Shown here in pieces: positions 1-17,400 of a stretch of DNA of 64,000 nucleotides. The translations under genes were made by a program, and so were the position numbers. Within the stretch, counting starts at the first letter, position 1; each line of letters opens with the position of its first letter. The stretch is from NCBI GenBank assembly GCA_963920705.1, contig OY987226.1:18757600-18821599 (forward strand), read 5' to 3'. The notes beneath the pieces were generated by a model. That model searched no databases, was not told the origin of the DNA, and saw only the letters and a program-made list of their open reading frames with translations. Source of the DNA: Odiellus spinosus. Taxonomy: Eukaryota > Arthropoda > Arachnida > Opiliones > Phalangiidae.

Positions 1-719
1 GTCTCGAGACCCTCTAAGGTTTCGCTTCACCTATGCCTCAACTATTCGTCGGCCGAAAAGGGTGTCGACTCAATACTAATATCCAAGAAAGGGATCGTTG
101 ATAAATAAATAAACCCGGAGGATATCGCCCAGAAGATAGATATTTACGTACGTTCCCTTCTTGGAGATTTAGGAAACTGAAGGGCCTTCATAAACAACTA
201 AGCCATCGGATAATAAATTGAACGTTCTCGTACGCCCTATAAATTTATAGGTTTTAAATGGGTTAAATCATGAATATGATAGGCTTACGACTGCCCGTGG
301 TCTCTCCATTGAGCTTAGGCCTAAATCAAAGTCTGGGTGAAGTTTTTGATCCGCCTCACCTAGAGACAACCCGAAAAATATTTTGCCGTAGATATATGAA
401 ATTAATGCGCGAGCTCCCCAGTCGACGGTACAAATTCCACTCGCCACAGAGAGACATGTCTTCCTCTGACCTTTCTACATTGAAAGGAGAGCGCAAACTT
501 GAGAAAATGTTTTAAATTTCTGACATTATGCCACGATACTTTTATAGAGAGCCCAATTAATACTATAGCAATGGTTTTTATTAGACTAAGAGTCGAAGTA
601 CCTCATTAGCTTTTGAAGAGCAGCGCGTGGAGTAACGTTAGCGAAAGTAATTGGACACCACCCGCGACCGGTTGTCATTGAAAAAGGTTTTCAGCTAACC
701 TAGCTGAGAATCCAGCTAA
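1..719. other. No gene recognised
   Basis: An open frame of 81 codons at 270-515 has no recognisable domain and no clear splice signals. I see no repeat or transposon structure here. The stretch probably lies beyond the 3' end of the minus-strand TRP gene. Confidence 0.5.
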
Positions 720-1140
720 TGTGAATGTGTACTTGGACATCCAGCTAGCATAAATGGGTACTTGGGAATCCGGCTAGTGTAAATGTGTACTTGGGCCATC
801 CAGTTAGTGTAAACGTGTACTTGGAACATCCAGCAAGTGTAAATGTGTACTTGGAACATCCAGCAAGTGTAAATGCGTACTTGGGCCATCCAGCTAGTGT
901 AAATGGGTACATTGTACTTGGGCCATCCAGTTTGTGTAAATGTGTACATTGTGCCATACTTGGGCAATCCAGCTAGTGTAAATGTGTACTTGGGCATCCA
1001 GCTAGTGTAAATATGTACTCGGGTCTCCGGCTAGTGTAAATCTGTACTTTGGCCTCCAACTAAGTGTAAATCTGTACTTGGGCCTCAAACTAAGTGTAAA
1101 TCTGTACTTGGGCCTCCAACTAAGTGTTAATCCTATTCTT
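720..1140. repeat. Minisatellite, about 30-base unit, about 14 degenerate copies
   Basis: The core GTGTAAATGTGTACTTGGG followed by CATCCAGCTA recurs about every 30 bases. Copies at the right end are more diverged (CTCCAACTAAG). One unit near 905-960 carries a duplicated TGTACATTGT-type insertion. The short open frames here on both strands are products of the repeat. Confidence 0.9.
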
Positions 1141-1341
1141 GGCTATATTCGTGTTGAATAACAGTTGATAAAGTGCTATGTAAAATAGTCCATCTCAGCC
1201 ACTCTTCAACAAAGAGATTCCCTAAAATTCGTCCAATTATTCATTCAGCCTACTTGGTACTTTGCAAAACCAGTTATCTACGGAAAATGTTACTTATATT
1301 ATAACCAATCAAATTAAGACTTCGAAAAGTTAAATTTTAAA

Positions 1342-1347
1342 TTTATT
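1342..1347 (-). terminator. Candidate polyadenylation signal of the TRP gene
   Basis: The minus strand reads AATAAA about 265 bases past the TRP stop codon. It is the nearest canonical hexamer I noticed. A short AT-rich motif like this can occur by chance. Confidence 0.35.
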
Positions 1348-1610
1348 TCTCTATAAAAACGGTGCACAAGAGATGAGCTACGCGAGTGTTATTTTGAATT
1401 TCTACACGAGTGTGTCTTTTACTTCGAGCCAATACTGATAAATACCCTAGTTCTTCTAAAATCATAATGGGAAATATTTGGAAAATGGTCCTAAAAACCA
1501 CTGTATATAGTCATTTATCCTTATTGGCTCAAAGATCAGTATATCTTTTAATTATATCATTTATATTTTAAAAAATATTTTTCAAAATATCTCGAAACAT
1601 TTAAAAAAAA

Positions 1611-7065
<5,455 letters not shown>

Positions 7066-8438
7066 TATTACTCTGGTTTTAATTTTTTCCGTAGAATATA
7101 AATGGTTTTAAGGTGATCAAGATCCAAGGCCGAGTACAAATTGAGTCAGCTACCGACATTCATTTAATTCGCTCATATCGCGATTCTTTCGTTTCAAATT
7201 AACAGCGGCCGTTAATTTTACGTCCGTCCACTGTTAGTATCTCTCAATTGTAGCAATCTAACAAGATTGAAAAAGGTCTGATGACCTACATTGGAAAAGG
7301 AGGGGGTCGAGAGTTGGACGATGGAGCTTTCGACGCGCTTCTGTTTTTGCAACTGTCTGATTACTTGTAAGGTTTCTGCGTCTTCATAGCTCCTCGTCCC
7401 CTCTGTTTTTTGCGGTTTCAATAAATCTCTATATAATTTCGTAACAAATTACGGTGTATTTAGATGCATTTGTGTTTAAAGTATTCAAAGTGTTGTCACT
7501 ATTGTGGAGGTAATAAGTTCAAACGTGTTCGGGCTGTTTGTACAACTGTACAGATAATAATAGTAGGGTAAAAATATAAAAACTTTACAATAGAAGAATA
7601 GAAGGCCATAAGGAGATCAGCAAATTTGGCACTAAAAAGGAATGCTTTAAATTGGTATTAAGCTTATTTATAGCAATTAACTTCAAACTAGATTTTCTTC
7701 GATTATTTTCCTTCTAGCTTGTTAATTAAACCATATTTTAGTGTATTATCCTCTTTCCATTCCTTTGTTAACTGAAAGTTTCAAAAACAAAGCGAAAATA
7801 AAAGCGGCGAGGTTATAACTTCTTCGAACTTGGCGGGTGTGATTTTTGGCTTATGTTCCGCTTTGCCGGAAATACTTGTCATGCGTGGTGCTCCAAAATA
7901 TACGTGGCGTTGGATGCCGTGTAATAATCCTCCAGCCTGTAAGTTGTCCAGTGTTTGTGACTTCGTGTATAGATTTTCGGTAGACGGAAATTTTTTTAAA
8001 TTGTAATCTTATCTAATTTAATTTTTTGTAACTAATGTAATTATGATAAAGAATTGTAAGTATTATAAAGCTTCGATTTCATTATAATAATTTTAATATT
8101 TCGGAAAAACCTTAATATAAATCAAATCGTTTTGAAAGTTAAACAGACAGTCTTGTCTAAAATCTCGCCGAGGCCTAGGAACAATCTTGATTTTTGTCAC
8201 GAACTCACGATTATATCTTGATATTTTAAATAACCCTTTATTTTTTAAGTTTAATTTTAAATCGCTTCGTATTGAACTTATTAACTGATTTTAAATAGTT
8301 TAAAGTAATCAATTGTTTGGATGTTTAAGATGTATTGAGTTATTAAAGGCCGAGATGGTTTTCTCAAACTTAAATAACTTTTAAATACTTAACTAGGGCA
8401 GTAGAGCATTATAGCTGATTTTTGTTTTTTTATCTTAG
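7066..8438. promoter_or_regulatory. Shared 5' region between divergent TRP and Sec24 genes
   Basis: TRP starts leftwards at 7065 and Sec24 starts rightwards at 8461, so the promoters of both lie here. A consensus donor, CCT|GTAAGT, at 7938/7939 and a pyrimidine-rich acceptor, TTTTTTTATCTTAG, ending at 8438 suggest a non-coding first Sec24 exon ending at 7938 and a 500-base intron. The segment around 7790-7940 is richer in GC than its flanks, as expected of a promoter or 5' UTR exon. No TATA element or start site can be fixed by eye. Confidence 0.5.
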
Positions 8439-8460
8439 AAAATATTGGAAATTAAGGAAG

Positions 8461-11400
8461 ATGAATCCCTCTCCTTACGGAGCTCCGCACCCTATCACGC
8501 AGCAGCAGCAGCCTTATGGAATGGGACCTCAAACGAGACCAGCTGGTCCCGGTTTCGCTCCTTCGAGCGGAGGGGCTCCTATATATCCCGGACAACCTGG
8601 ACCACTGCCTAATTCTTATAACGGTGTTGATTCTGGCCCGCCAGGCTATGGACCACCTAAACCGGGCCCGCCACTTCAGAATGGACCACCTCCCCCATCC
8701 GTGAATCAAAATGGATCATTTATTCGAGGCCCTGCGTATCCTAATAACGAAGTTGGCCTAGGCCCTCCTAAGCCAATGGCTGGGCAACCACCTGGGCCTC
8801 AAATGATGCCCCATAGAGGGCCAGCACCTCCAGGAACTGATCAAGTGAGACTTAATTTGATTCAACAACAAAATAACTAGTTTTTATTAGGAAGGTGGTA
8901 GACCTAGGAAGGCTGGGAATTTAAAAATAGACTAAAAGCTCTGTGAAATGTAACAGTATATCAATATTACAAGGATATATACCTTGTCAATGAAAATATT
9001 GTAAAAATTGGATATTTAAGGCTAAAAATCTTAAAGTTGAGAAAATGTGGGAAACAGGCCAAAAATGTAGTTTTGATAAGACCAGCTTAGAATGGCTTTA
9101 AAGGTCTAGAAAAAGTAATCTAAATTCAACGCCAAATTTTGACAGTTAGGCTTAAAAATGAATTTTTACCAATCCTAGGAATGATTGTAATCTCATATTC
9201 CCCATGCTAATTTCTACTGTGCATATTGAGAGCTACGTATATATACCTCCTCTCACATTGGCTAGTCAAATGCTTCGGAATGGGAATCATAAAATAGTCT
9301 CTTCTTGACTCTCGAGATTTAGTCGTGAAGAATATTTTTCATTGATCACGATATTTTTCCCGCTTTGTAAGCTTTTACAATTAATCTAATAGAAGAATTT
9401 CAAGTTAAAGTTTCTTGAAATTTGTATTTAAATACTAACGTACTCGTACCAAAAATTTAACCCAAATACACAACAGAGGCGATATTAGCTTATGAGAACT
9501 TCAGCAAGTTAGCGGCTGCTGTGCCTTCATCGCGAAGTTGAAATAAGCCGCTATTTGCTTTCCAGGCTAAAAGCAATTTCATGGGTGGTTAGAAATAAAG
9601 TACACTACACTTCTTATGAAACCCTCCCACATATTTAAATAATACCTGAAAAATTAGCAAATTAAAACTTTGAAAGCCCTAAGCCCAGTCTCAAACAAAA
9701 TTTGAAAAGCTTCTCAGGCCTTGTATGGTTACCAGTGAGTTCCCCATAATTCGCCATGCCAGCCTAAGTGAGAGTGACGTTTAATAAGTCTCTAATGTAA
9801 CATAAATTAAATTGTCAAGCGTAATAATTTATCCTAGCGCCTGAAAATGCTCAATAGAAAAGAGAATCTGGTCTCCTGTGCAGTACAAACTCCCAATTTT
9901 TAATATTTTGACGTTTTTTGACAGTTAAGTCAACAAATGGGTGGAATGTCTATCAATCAATCTCAACAACATCGTTTTGGAGGTCCTCCTCCAGGCCACC
10001 AACAAGTTGGAATGGGGCATCCAAGACCTCAGGGTCCACCGGGACCTAATAGTTACGGACAATTGTCCCAAAATTCTCCTTTAAGACCTCCTGGACCACC
10101 CGGACCCCATCAAGGAGCTCCTCCGCCTGGTCAGGCTAGTCAATTCAACCAACAGCAGTATCCCTCTCCTCAAAACCAATTTGCGCCACCTGGTACCCCA
10201 AATGCCCCCATTCAAATGAATCAACCCCATAATACACCGACACCGCCATTATCCAGCGTTAATATCGGTCAAGGAGGCCATTACCCTCCACCAGGAGGTC
10301 AAATTCAACCGGGTGTTCCTCCTGGGCCCCCACCTGGACAAATGAATGGGCCCGTTGGCCCCGGGGCTAATTACGGACAATATCCCCCTCAAAGCCATCT
10401 TCAAAATCGTTATCCACCCGGACCTAATAGTAAATTTGAACAATATGGGGGTACAGGAATGCCCCCTCCATTACCAGCGGGAGGACCTCAAATGGGAGCT
10501 CAAAGCCCTTTCCAAGGCGGTGCCCCGGGGGTTGCGCAACCTAACAGGATGGGAGGACCAATGGCAGCCCCACAACAAGCTAGAAGATTAGATCCCGATC
10601 AAATGCCCAGCCCCGTAAGTTTACACCAACTTTTTTTAACCTTTTTTTGAAAGTTTTATTAAAATTTTGTTAGTAATTATTGAGTGGAGATATCTTACAT
10701 CTAAGATACAAAATTAAAATTAAGAAGAAGAAATAAGACTAAAATTAATGCTTTGAAATATACTTTTTGAAAAAAATTCTAAAGGGAGAATGAAGTGGGA
10801 ACTTACATAATTTGTTCATTTCCTATATGAAAGTGGTATATTTTTAAAAGAAAGTTGATCCCAACTAAATGTTACTCGTCAACTTATCGAGTTCAATACA
10901 AAACTGGAAAAATCATGGAACTTTTCAAGTTTTTAAATGTGAAAAGTCAGGGAAATTTATTATTTGAGCTTGATCAGTGGATTTTTAATTTTTTTGGATA
11001 ATGTCAGATTAATTAGCAATATTCTTAGTAATAATAAAATTATTCCATTTCATTTTCCCTTTAACAACATGTGTTAACAATTTGAAAAAGGTTTTGGTTT
11101 TGAAGTCTTTAATCTTTTTTATTCGAGATCCAAGTGATTGAAGATGATAGAAAAAACAGGGGAGGCGATTTTTACACGAACACCAAAGGCCAAGTTCCTC
11201 CTTTGGTCACGACCAAATTCGTTGTTCACGACGAAGGAATTTGTAGTCCTCGTTTTATGAGATCCACCATCTACAATGTTCCTTGCTCGCCCGATATGTT
11301 GAAACAAACTTCCGTTCCTTTCGCTGTTTCAGTCTCTCCATTTGCAAACGTGGCCGAAGGAGAAGTAAGAACCAAACTCTCTAACCTTTTTTAAATGGAT

Positions 11401-14400
11401 AATTTAATTGCCGACAAAGAGTTATTTTCCGTTGTAGAGTACTTATTGTTTAAGTAAGGCCTAACCCAATAATCGTTTAAAAATCTTCAATTTGTAACTC
11501 TTTGGAAAAATCTAATTTATAAATTCTTTTTGAAAATCTTCAATTTAGGAATTCTTTGGGAAAGTCTTCAATTTAGGAATTCTTTGGGAAAGTCTTTAAT
11601 TTAGGAATTCTTTGGGAAAGTCTTTAATTTAGGAATTCTTTGGGAAAGTCTTTAATTTAGGAATTCTTTGGGAAAGTCTTTAATTTAGGAATTCTTTGGA
11701 AAATCTTTAATTTAGGAATTCTTTGGAAAAATCTAATTTATAAATTCTTTGGGAAAATCTTTAATTTAGGAATTCTTTGGGAAAATCTTTAATTTAGGAA
11801 TTCTTTGGGAAAGTCTTTAATTTAGGAATTCTTTGGAAAATCTTTAATTTAGGAATTCTTTGGAAAAATCTAATTTATAAATTCTTTGGGAAAATCTTTA
11901 ATTTAGGAATTCTTTGGGAAAATCTTTAATTTAGGAATTCTTTGGGAAAGTCTTTAATTTAGGAATTCTTTGGGAAAGTCTTTAATTTAGGAATTCTTTG
12001 GGAAAGTCTTTAATTTAGGAATTCTTTGGGAAAGTCTTTAATTTAGGAATTCTTTGGGAAAGTCTTTAATTTAGGAATTCTTTGGGAAAGTCTTTAATTT
12101 AGGAATTCTTTGGGAAAGTCTTTAATTTAGGAATTCTTTGGGAAAGTCTTTAATTTAGGAATTCTTTGGGAAAGTCTTTAATTTAGGAATTCTTTGGAAA
12201 ATCTTTAATTTAGGAATTCTTTGGAAAATCTTTAATTTAGGAATTCTTTGGAAAATCTTTAATTTAGGAATTCTTTGGAAAATCTTTAATTTAGGAATTC
12301 TTTGGAAAATCTTTAATTTAGGAATTCTTTGGAAAATCTTTAATTTAGGAATTCTTTGGAAAATCTTTAATTTAGGAATTCTTTGGGAAATCTTTAATTT
12401 AGGAATTCTTTGGGAAATTCTTAAATTTAGGAATTCTTTGGGAAATTCTTAAATTTAGGAATTCTTTGGGAAAATCTTTAATTTAGAAATTCTTTGGGAA
12501 AATCTTTAATTTAGAAATTCTTTGGGAAAATCTTTAATTTAGGAATTCTTTGGGAAAATCTTTAATTTAGGAATTCTTTGGGAAAATCTTTAATTTAGGA
12601 ATTCTTTGGGAAAATCTTTAATTTAGGAATTCTTTGAGAAAATCTTTAATTTAGGAATTCTTTGGAAAAATCTTTAATTCAGGAATTCTTTGGAAAAATC
12701 TTTAATTCAGGAATTCTTTGGAAAAATCTTTAATTCGGGAATTCTTTGGAAAAATCTTTAATTCGGGAATTCTTTGGAAAAATCTTTAATTCAGGAATTC
12801 TTTGGAAAAATCTTTAATTCAGGAATTCTTTAGAAAAATCTTTATTTTAGGAATTCTTTGGAAAAATCTTTATTTTAGGAATTCTTTGGGAAAATCTTTA
12901 TTTTAGGAATTCTTTGGGAAAATGTTTAATTTAGGAATTCTTTGGGAAAATGTTTAATTTAGGAATTCTTTGGGAAAATCTTTAGTTTATAAATTATTTG
13001 GAAAAAAATTCAATTTAATTCTTTGGAAAAATATGGGAAAGGGATTCTTTGTCGGCTGTTGCGTTTCATTCATTCTATAAACACTAGTTTGATTATCTTG
13101 GTAGATGATTCCGCCGGTTTCTAATCTGGGTGAAACGGGACCGGTTCGATGTAATCGCTGCAAAGCCTATATGTGTGCCTTTATGCAGTTTATCGATGGG
13201 GGACGAAGATTTCAGTGCGTTTTTTGTAAAGGAACCACTGAAGGTAAACATTTCGGCCACTTTCCTCGGGAATTTTTTAACCTATTGTTTTTTAGTTCCT
13301 CCGGAATATTTTGCTCATTTGGACCATGCGGGCCAACGAGTCGATAAGTTTCAACGTCCGGAACTATGTTTGGGAGCGTTCGAATACGCGGCCACCAAGG
13401 AATACTGTAGGAATGGAGAATTCCCAAAACCTCCTGCTTTCATCTTCATGATCGAAGTTTCCTTCACCACTTTCAAAAACGGACTCGTCCAACTATTGTG
13501 CCACAATATGAAACAAATTTTAGCCCAGTTGCCAATGTAAGTCTCGATTATGTTAATCGGTAGAAACGAGTATTTGAGCGATTTTAATCGGTAGAAACGA
13601 GTATCTGAGCGATTTTAATCGGTAGAAACGAGTATCTGAGCGATTTTAATCGGTAGAAACGAGTATCTGAGCGATTTTAATCGGTAGAAACGAGTATTTG
13701 AGCGATTTTAATCGGTAGAAACGAGTATTTGAGCGATTTTAATCGGTAGGAACGAGTATTTGAGCGATTTTAATCGGTAGAAACGAGTATTTGAGCGATT
13801 TTAATCGGTAGAAACGAGTATTTGAGCGATTTTAATCGGTAGAAACGAGTATTTGAGCGATTTTAATCGGTAGAAACGAGTATTTGAGCGATTTTAATCG
13901 GTAGAAACGAGTATTTGATCGATTTTAATCGGTAGAAACGAGTATTTGAGCGATTTTAATCGGTAGAAACGAGTATTTGATCGATTTTAATCGGTAGAAA
14001 CGAGTATTTGAGCGATTTTAATCGGTAGAAACGAGTATTTGAGCGATTTTAATCGGTAGAAACGAGTATTTGAGCGATTTTAATCGGTAGAAACGAGTAT
14101 TTGAGCGATTTTAATCGGTAGAAACGAGTATTTGAGCGATTTTAATCGGTAGAAACGAGTATTTGAGCGATTTTAATCGGTAGAAACGAGTATTTGAGCG
14201 ATTTTAATCGGTAGAAACGAGTATTTGAGCGATTTTAATCGGTAGAAACGAGTATTTGAGCGATTTTAATTGGTAGAAACGAGTATTTGAGCGATTTTAA
14301 TCGGTAGAAACGAGTATTTGAGCGATTTTAATCGGTAGAAACGAGTATTTGAGCGATTTTAATCGGTAGAAACGAGTATTTGAGCGATTTTAATCGGTAG

Positions 14401-17400
14401 AAACGAGTATTTGAGCGATTTTAATCGGTAGAAACGAGTATTTGAGCGATTTTAATCGGTAGAAACGAGTATTTGAGCGATTTTAATCGGTAGAAACGAG
14501 TATTTGAGCGATTTTAATCGGTAGAAACGAGTATTTGAGCGATTTTAATCGGTAGAAACGAGTATTTGAGCGATTTTAATCGGTAGAAACGAGTATTTGA
14601 GCGATTTTAATCGGTAGAAACGAGTATTTGAGCGATTTTAATCGGTAGAAACGAGTATTTGAGCGATTTTAATCGGTAGAAACGAGTATTTGAGCGATTT
14701 TAATCGGTAGAAACGAGTATTTGAGCGATTTTAATCGGTAGAAACGAGTATTTGAGCGATTTTAATCGGTAGAAACGAGTATTTGAGCGATTTTAATCGG
14801 TAGAAACGAGTATTTGAGCGATTTTAATCGGTAGAAACGAGTATTTGAGCGATTTTAATCGGTAGAAACGAGTATTTGAGCGATTTTAATCGGTAGAAAC
14901 GAGTATTTGAGCGATTTTAATCGGTAGAAACGAGTATTTGAGCGATTTTAATCGGTAGAAACGAGTATTTGAGCGATTTTAATCGGTAGAAACGAGTATT
15001 TGAGCGATTTTAATCGGTAGAAACGAGTATTTGAGCGATTTTAATCGGTAGAAACGAGTATTTGAGCGATTTTAATCGGTAGAAACGAGTATTTGAGCGA
15101 TTTTAATCGGTAGAAACGAGTATTTGAGCGATTTTAATCGGTAGAAACGAGTATTTGAGCGATTTTAATCGGTAGAAACGAGTATTTGAGCGATTTTAAT
15201 CGGTAGAAACGAGTATTTGAGCGATTTTAATCGGTAGAAACGAGTATGTGAGCGATTTTAATCGGTAGAAACGAGTATGTGAGCGATTTTAATCGGTAGA
15301 AACGAGTATGTGAGCGATTTTAATCGGTAGAAACGAGTATGTGAGCGATTTTAATCGGAAGAAACGAGTATTTGAGTGATTAAATCGGTTGAAACGAATG
15401 TTTACATGTAATTTAATAGGTAAAACAGTTATTTGAGTGGGAATGAGTGCTTTGAGTAATTCTAGCACTGCAAATTTATTTGATAGTTTTTTAGCTGTAG
15501 AAAGTAGTATTTAAGTAGTTTGATCAGTTACAGTAGAAACATGTTTAATAATTTAAGCTTAAAAACGAGTATTTGTTAATATAGTCTTCCAATTAGTGCT
15601 GGATAACTGAATTTAATTGCAATTGTATATTTAAGCGATGTTGGAATGGATAAATCAGCAGTGAAGGTTGGCTTTGTGACGTATAACAGTGTCATTCACT
15701 TTTATAATGTTAAGGTATGATTGTTTTTACAATTAAACAATTTTTAAGTTGGTGTTTACGAAATGTGCCAATAATAAAGGAGTTTTTGTTTGTTTCCTAT
15801 TCTCAGGGTACTTTGGGTCAGCCTCAAATGATGGTTGTGCCCGACGTCAACGAGATGTTCGTTCCCTTGGTGGATGGTTTTCTGGTTGGTTTGGATGAAT
15901 CTGAAATGGTCATTGACAGTCTCTTGGAACAAATTCCCCAAATGTTTACCGATACCAGAGAAACTGATGTCGTTTTAGGACCCGTAATTACCGCCGGCTT
16001 AGAGGCTCTCAAAGTAACTTAACTTATTCTCAAAGATAATCCAATTAAAGTATATCATTTTCAACCAATATATTTCTTTAATCCAGTTTATACTTTTCCT
16101 CAAATCCAGTTCATATTTTTCCTCAAATCCAGTTCATATTTTTCCTCAAATCCAGTTCATATTTTTCCTCAAATCCAGTTCATATTTTTCCTCAAATCCA
16201 GTTCATATTTTTCCTCAAATCCAGTTCATATTTTTCCTCAAATCCAGTTCATATTTTTCCTCAAATCCAGTTCATATTTTTCCTCAAATCCAGTTCATAT
16301 TTTTCCTCAAATCCAGTTCATATTTTTCCTCAAATCCAGTTCATATTTTTCCTCAAATCCAGTTCATATTTTTCCTCAAATCCAGTTCATATTTTTCCTC
16401 AAATCCAGTTCATATTTTTCCTCAAATCCAGTTCATATTTTTCCTCAAATCCAGTTCATATTTTTCCTCAAATCCAGTTCATATTTTTCCTCAAATCCAG
16501 TTCATATTTTTCCTCAAATCCAGTTAATATTTTTCCTCAAATCCAGTTCATATTTTTCCTCAAATCCAGTTCATATTTTTCCTCAAATCCAGTTCATATT
16601 TTTCCTCAAATCCGGTTCATATTTTTCCTCAAATCCGGTTCATATTTTTCCTCAAATCCGGTTCATATTTTTCCTCAAATCCGGTTCATATTTTTCCTCA
16701 AATCCGGTTCATATTTTTCCTCAAATCCGGTTCATATTTTTCCTCAAATCCGGTTCATATTTTTCCTCAAATCCGGTTCATATTTTTCCTCAAATCCGGT
16801 TCATATTTTTCCTCAAATCCGGTTCATATTTTTCCTCAAATCCGGTTCAAATTTTTCCTCAACTCCGGTTCAAATTTTTCCTCAAATCCGGTTCAAATTT
16901 TTCCTCAAATCCGGTTCAAATTTTTCCTCAAATCCGGTTCAAATTTTTCCTCAAATCCGGTTCAAATTTTTCCTCAAATCCGGTTCATATTTTTCCTCAA
17001 ATCCGGTTCATATTTTTCCTCAAATCCGGTTCATATTTTTCCTCAAATCCGGTTCATATTTTTCCTCAAATCCGGTTCATATTTTTCCTCAAATCCGGTT
17101 CATATTTTTCCTCAAATCCGGTTCATATTTTTCCTCAAATCCGGTTCATATTTTTCCTCAAATCCGGTTCATATTTTTCCTCAAATCCGGTTCATATTTT
17201 TCCTCAAATCCGGTTCATATTTTTCCTCAAATCCGGTTCATATTTTTCCTCAAATCCAGTTCATATTTTTCCTCAAATCCAGTTCATATTTTTCCTCAAA
17301 TCCAGTTCATATTTTTCCTCAAATCCAGTTCATATTTTTCCTCAAATCCAGTTCATATTTTTCCTCAAATCCAGTTCATATTTTTCCTCAAATCCAGTTC

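Noticed and set aside
270..515. 81-codon plus-strand frame
   Set aside because: No recognisable domain, no splice or promoter context; length is within chance expectation.
7218..7421. 67-codon minus-strand frame upstream of TRP as a first TRP exon
   Set aside because: No family resemblance; the exon at 7065-6893 already gives a normal N-terminus leading into the ankyrin region.
8452..8709. Minus-strand frame opposite Sec24 exon 1
   Set aside because: Shadow of the proline- and glycine-rich Sec24 coding sequence.
13548..15395. CRISPR-like look of regularly spaced repeats
   Set aside because: The units abut directly with no unique spacers, and the array sits in an intron of an animal gene.
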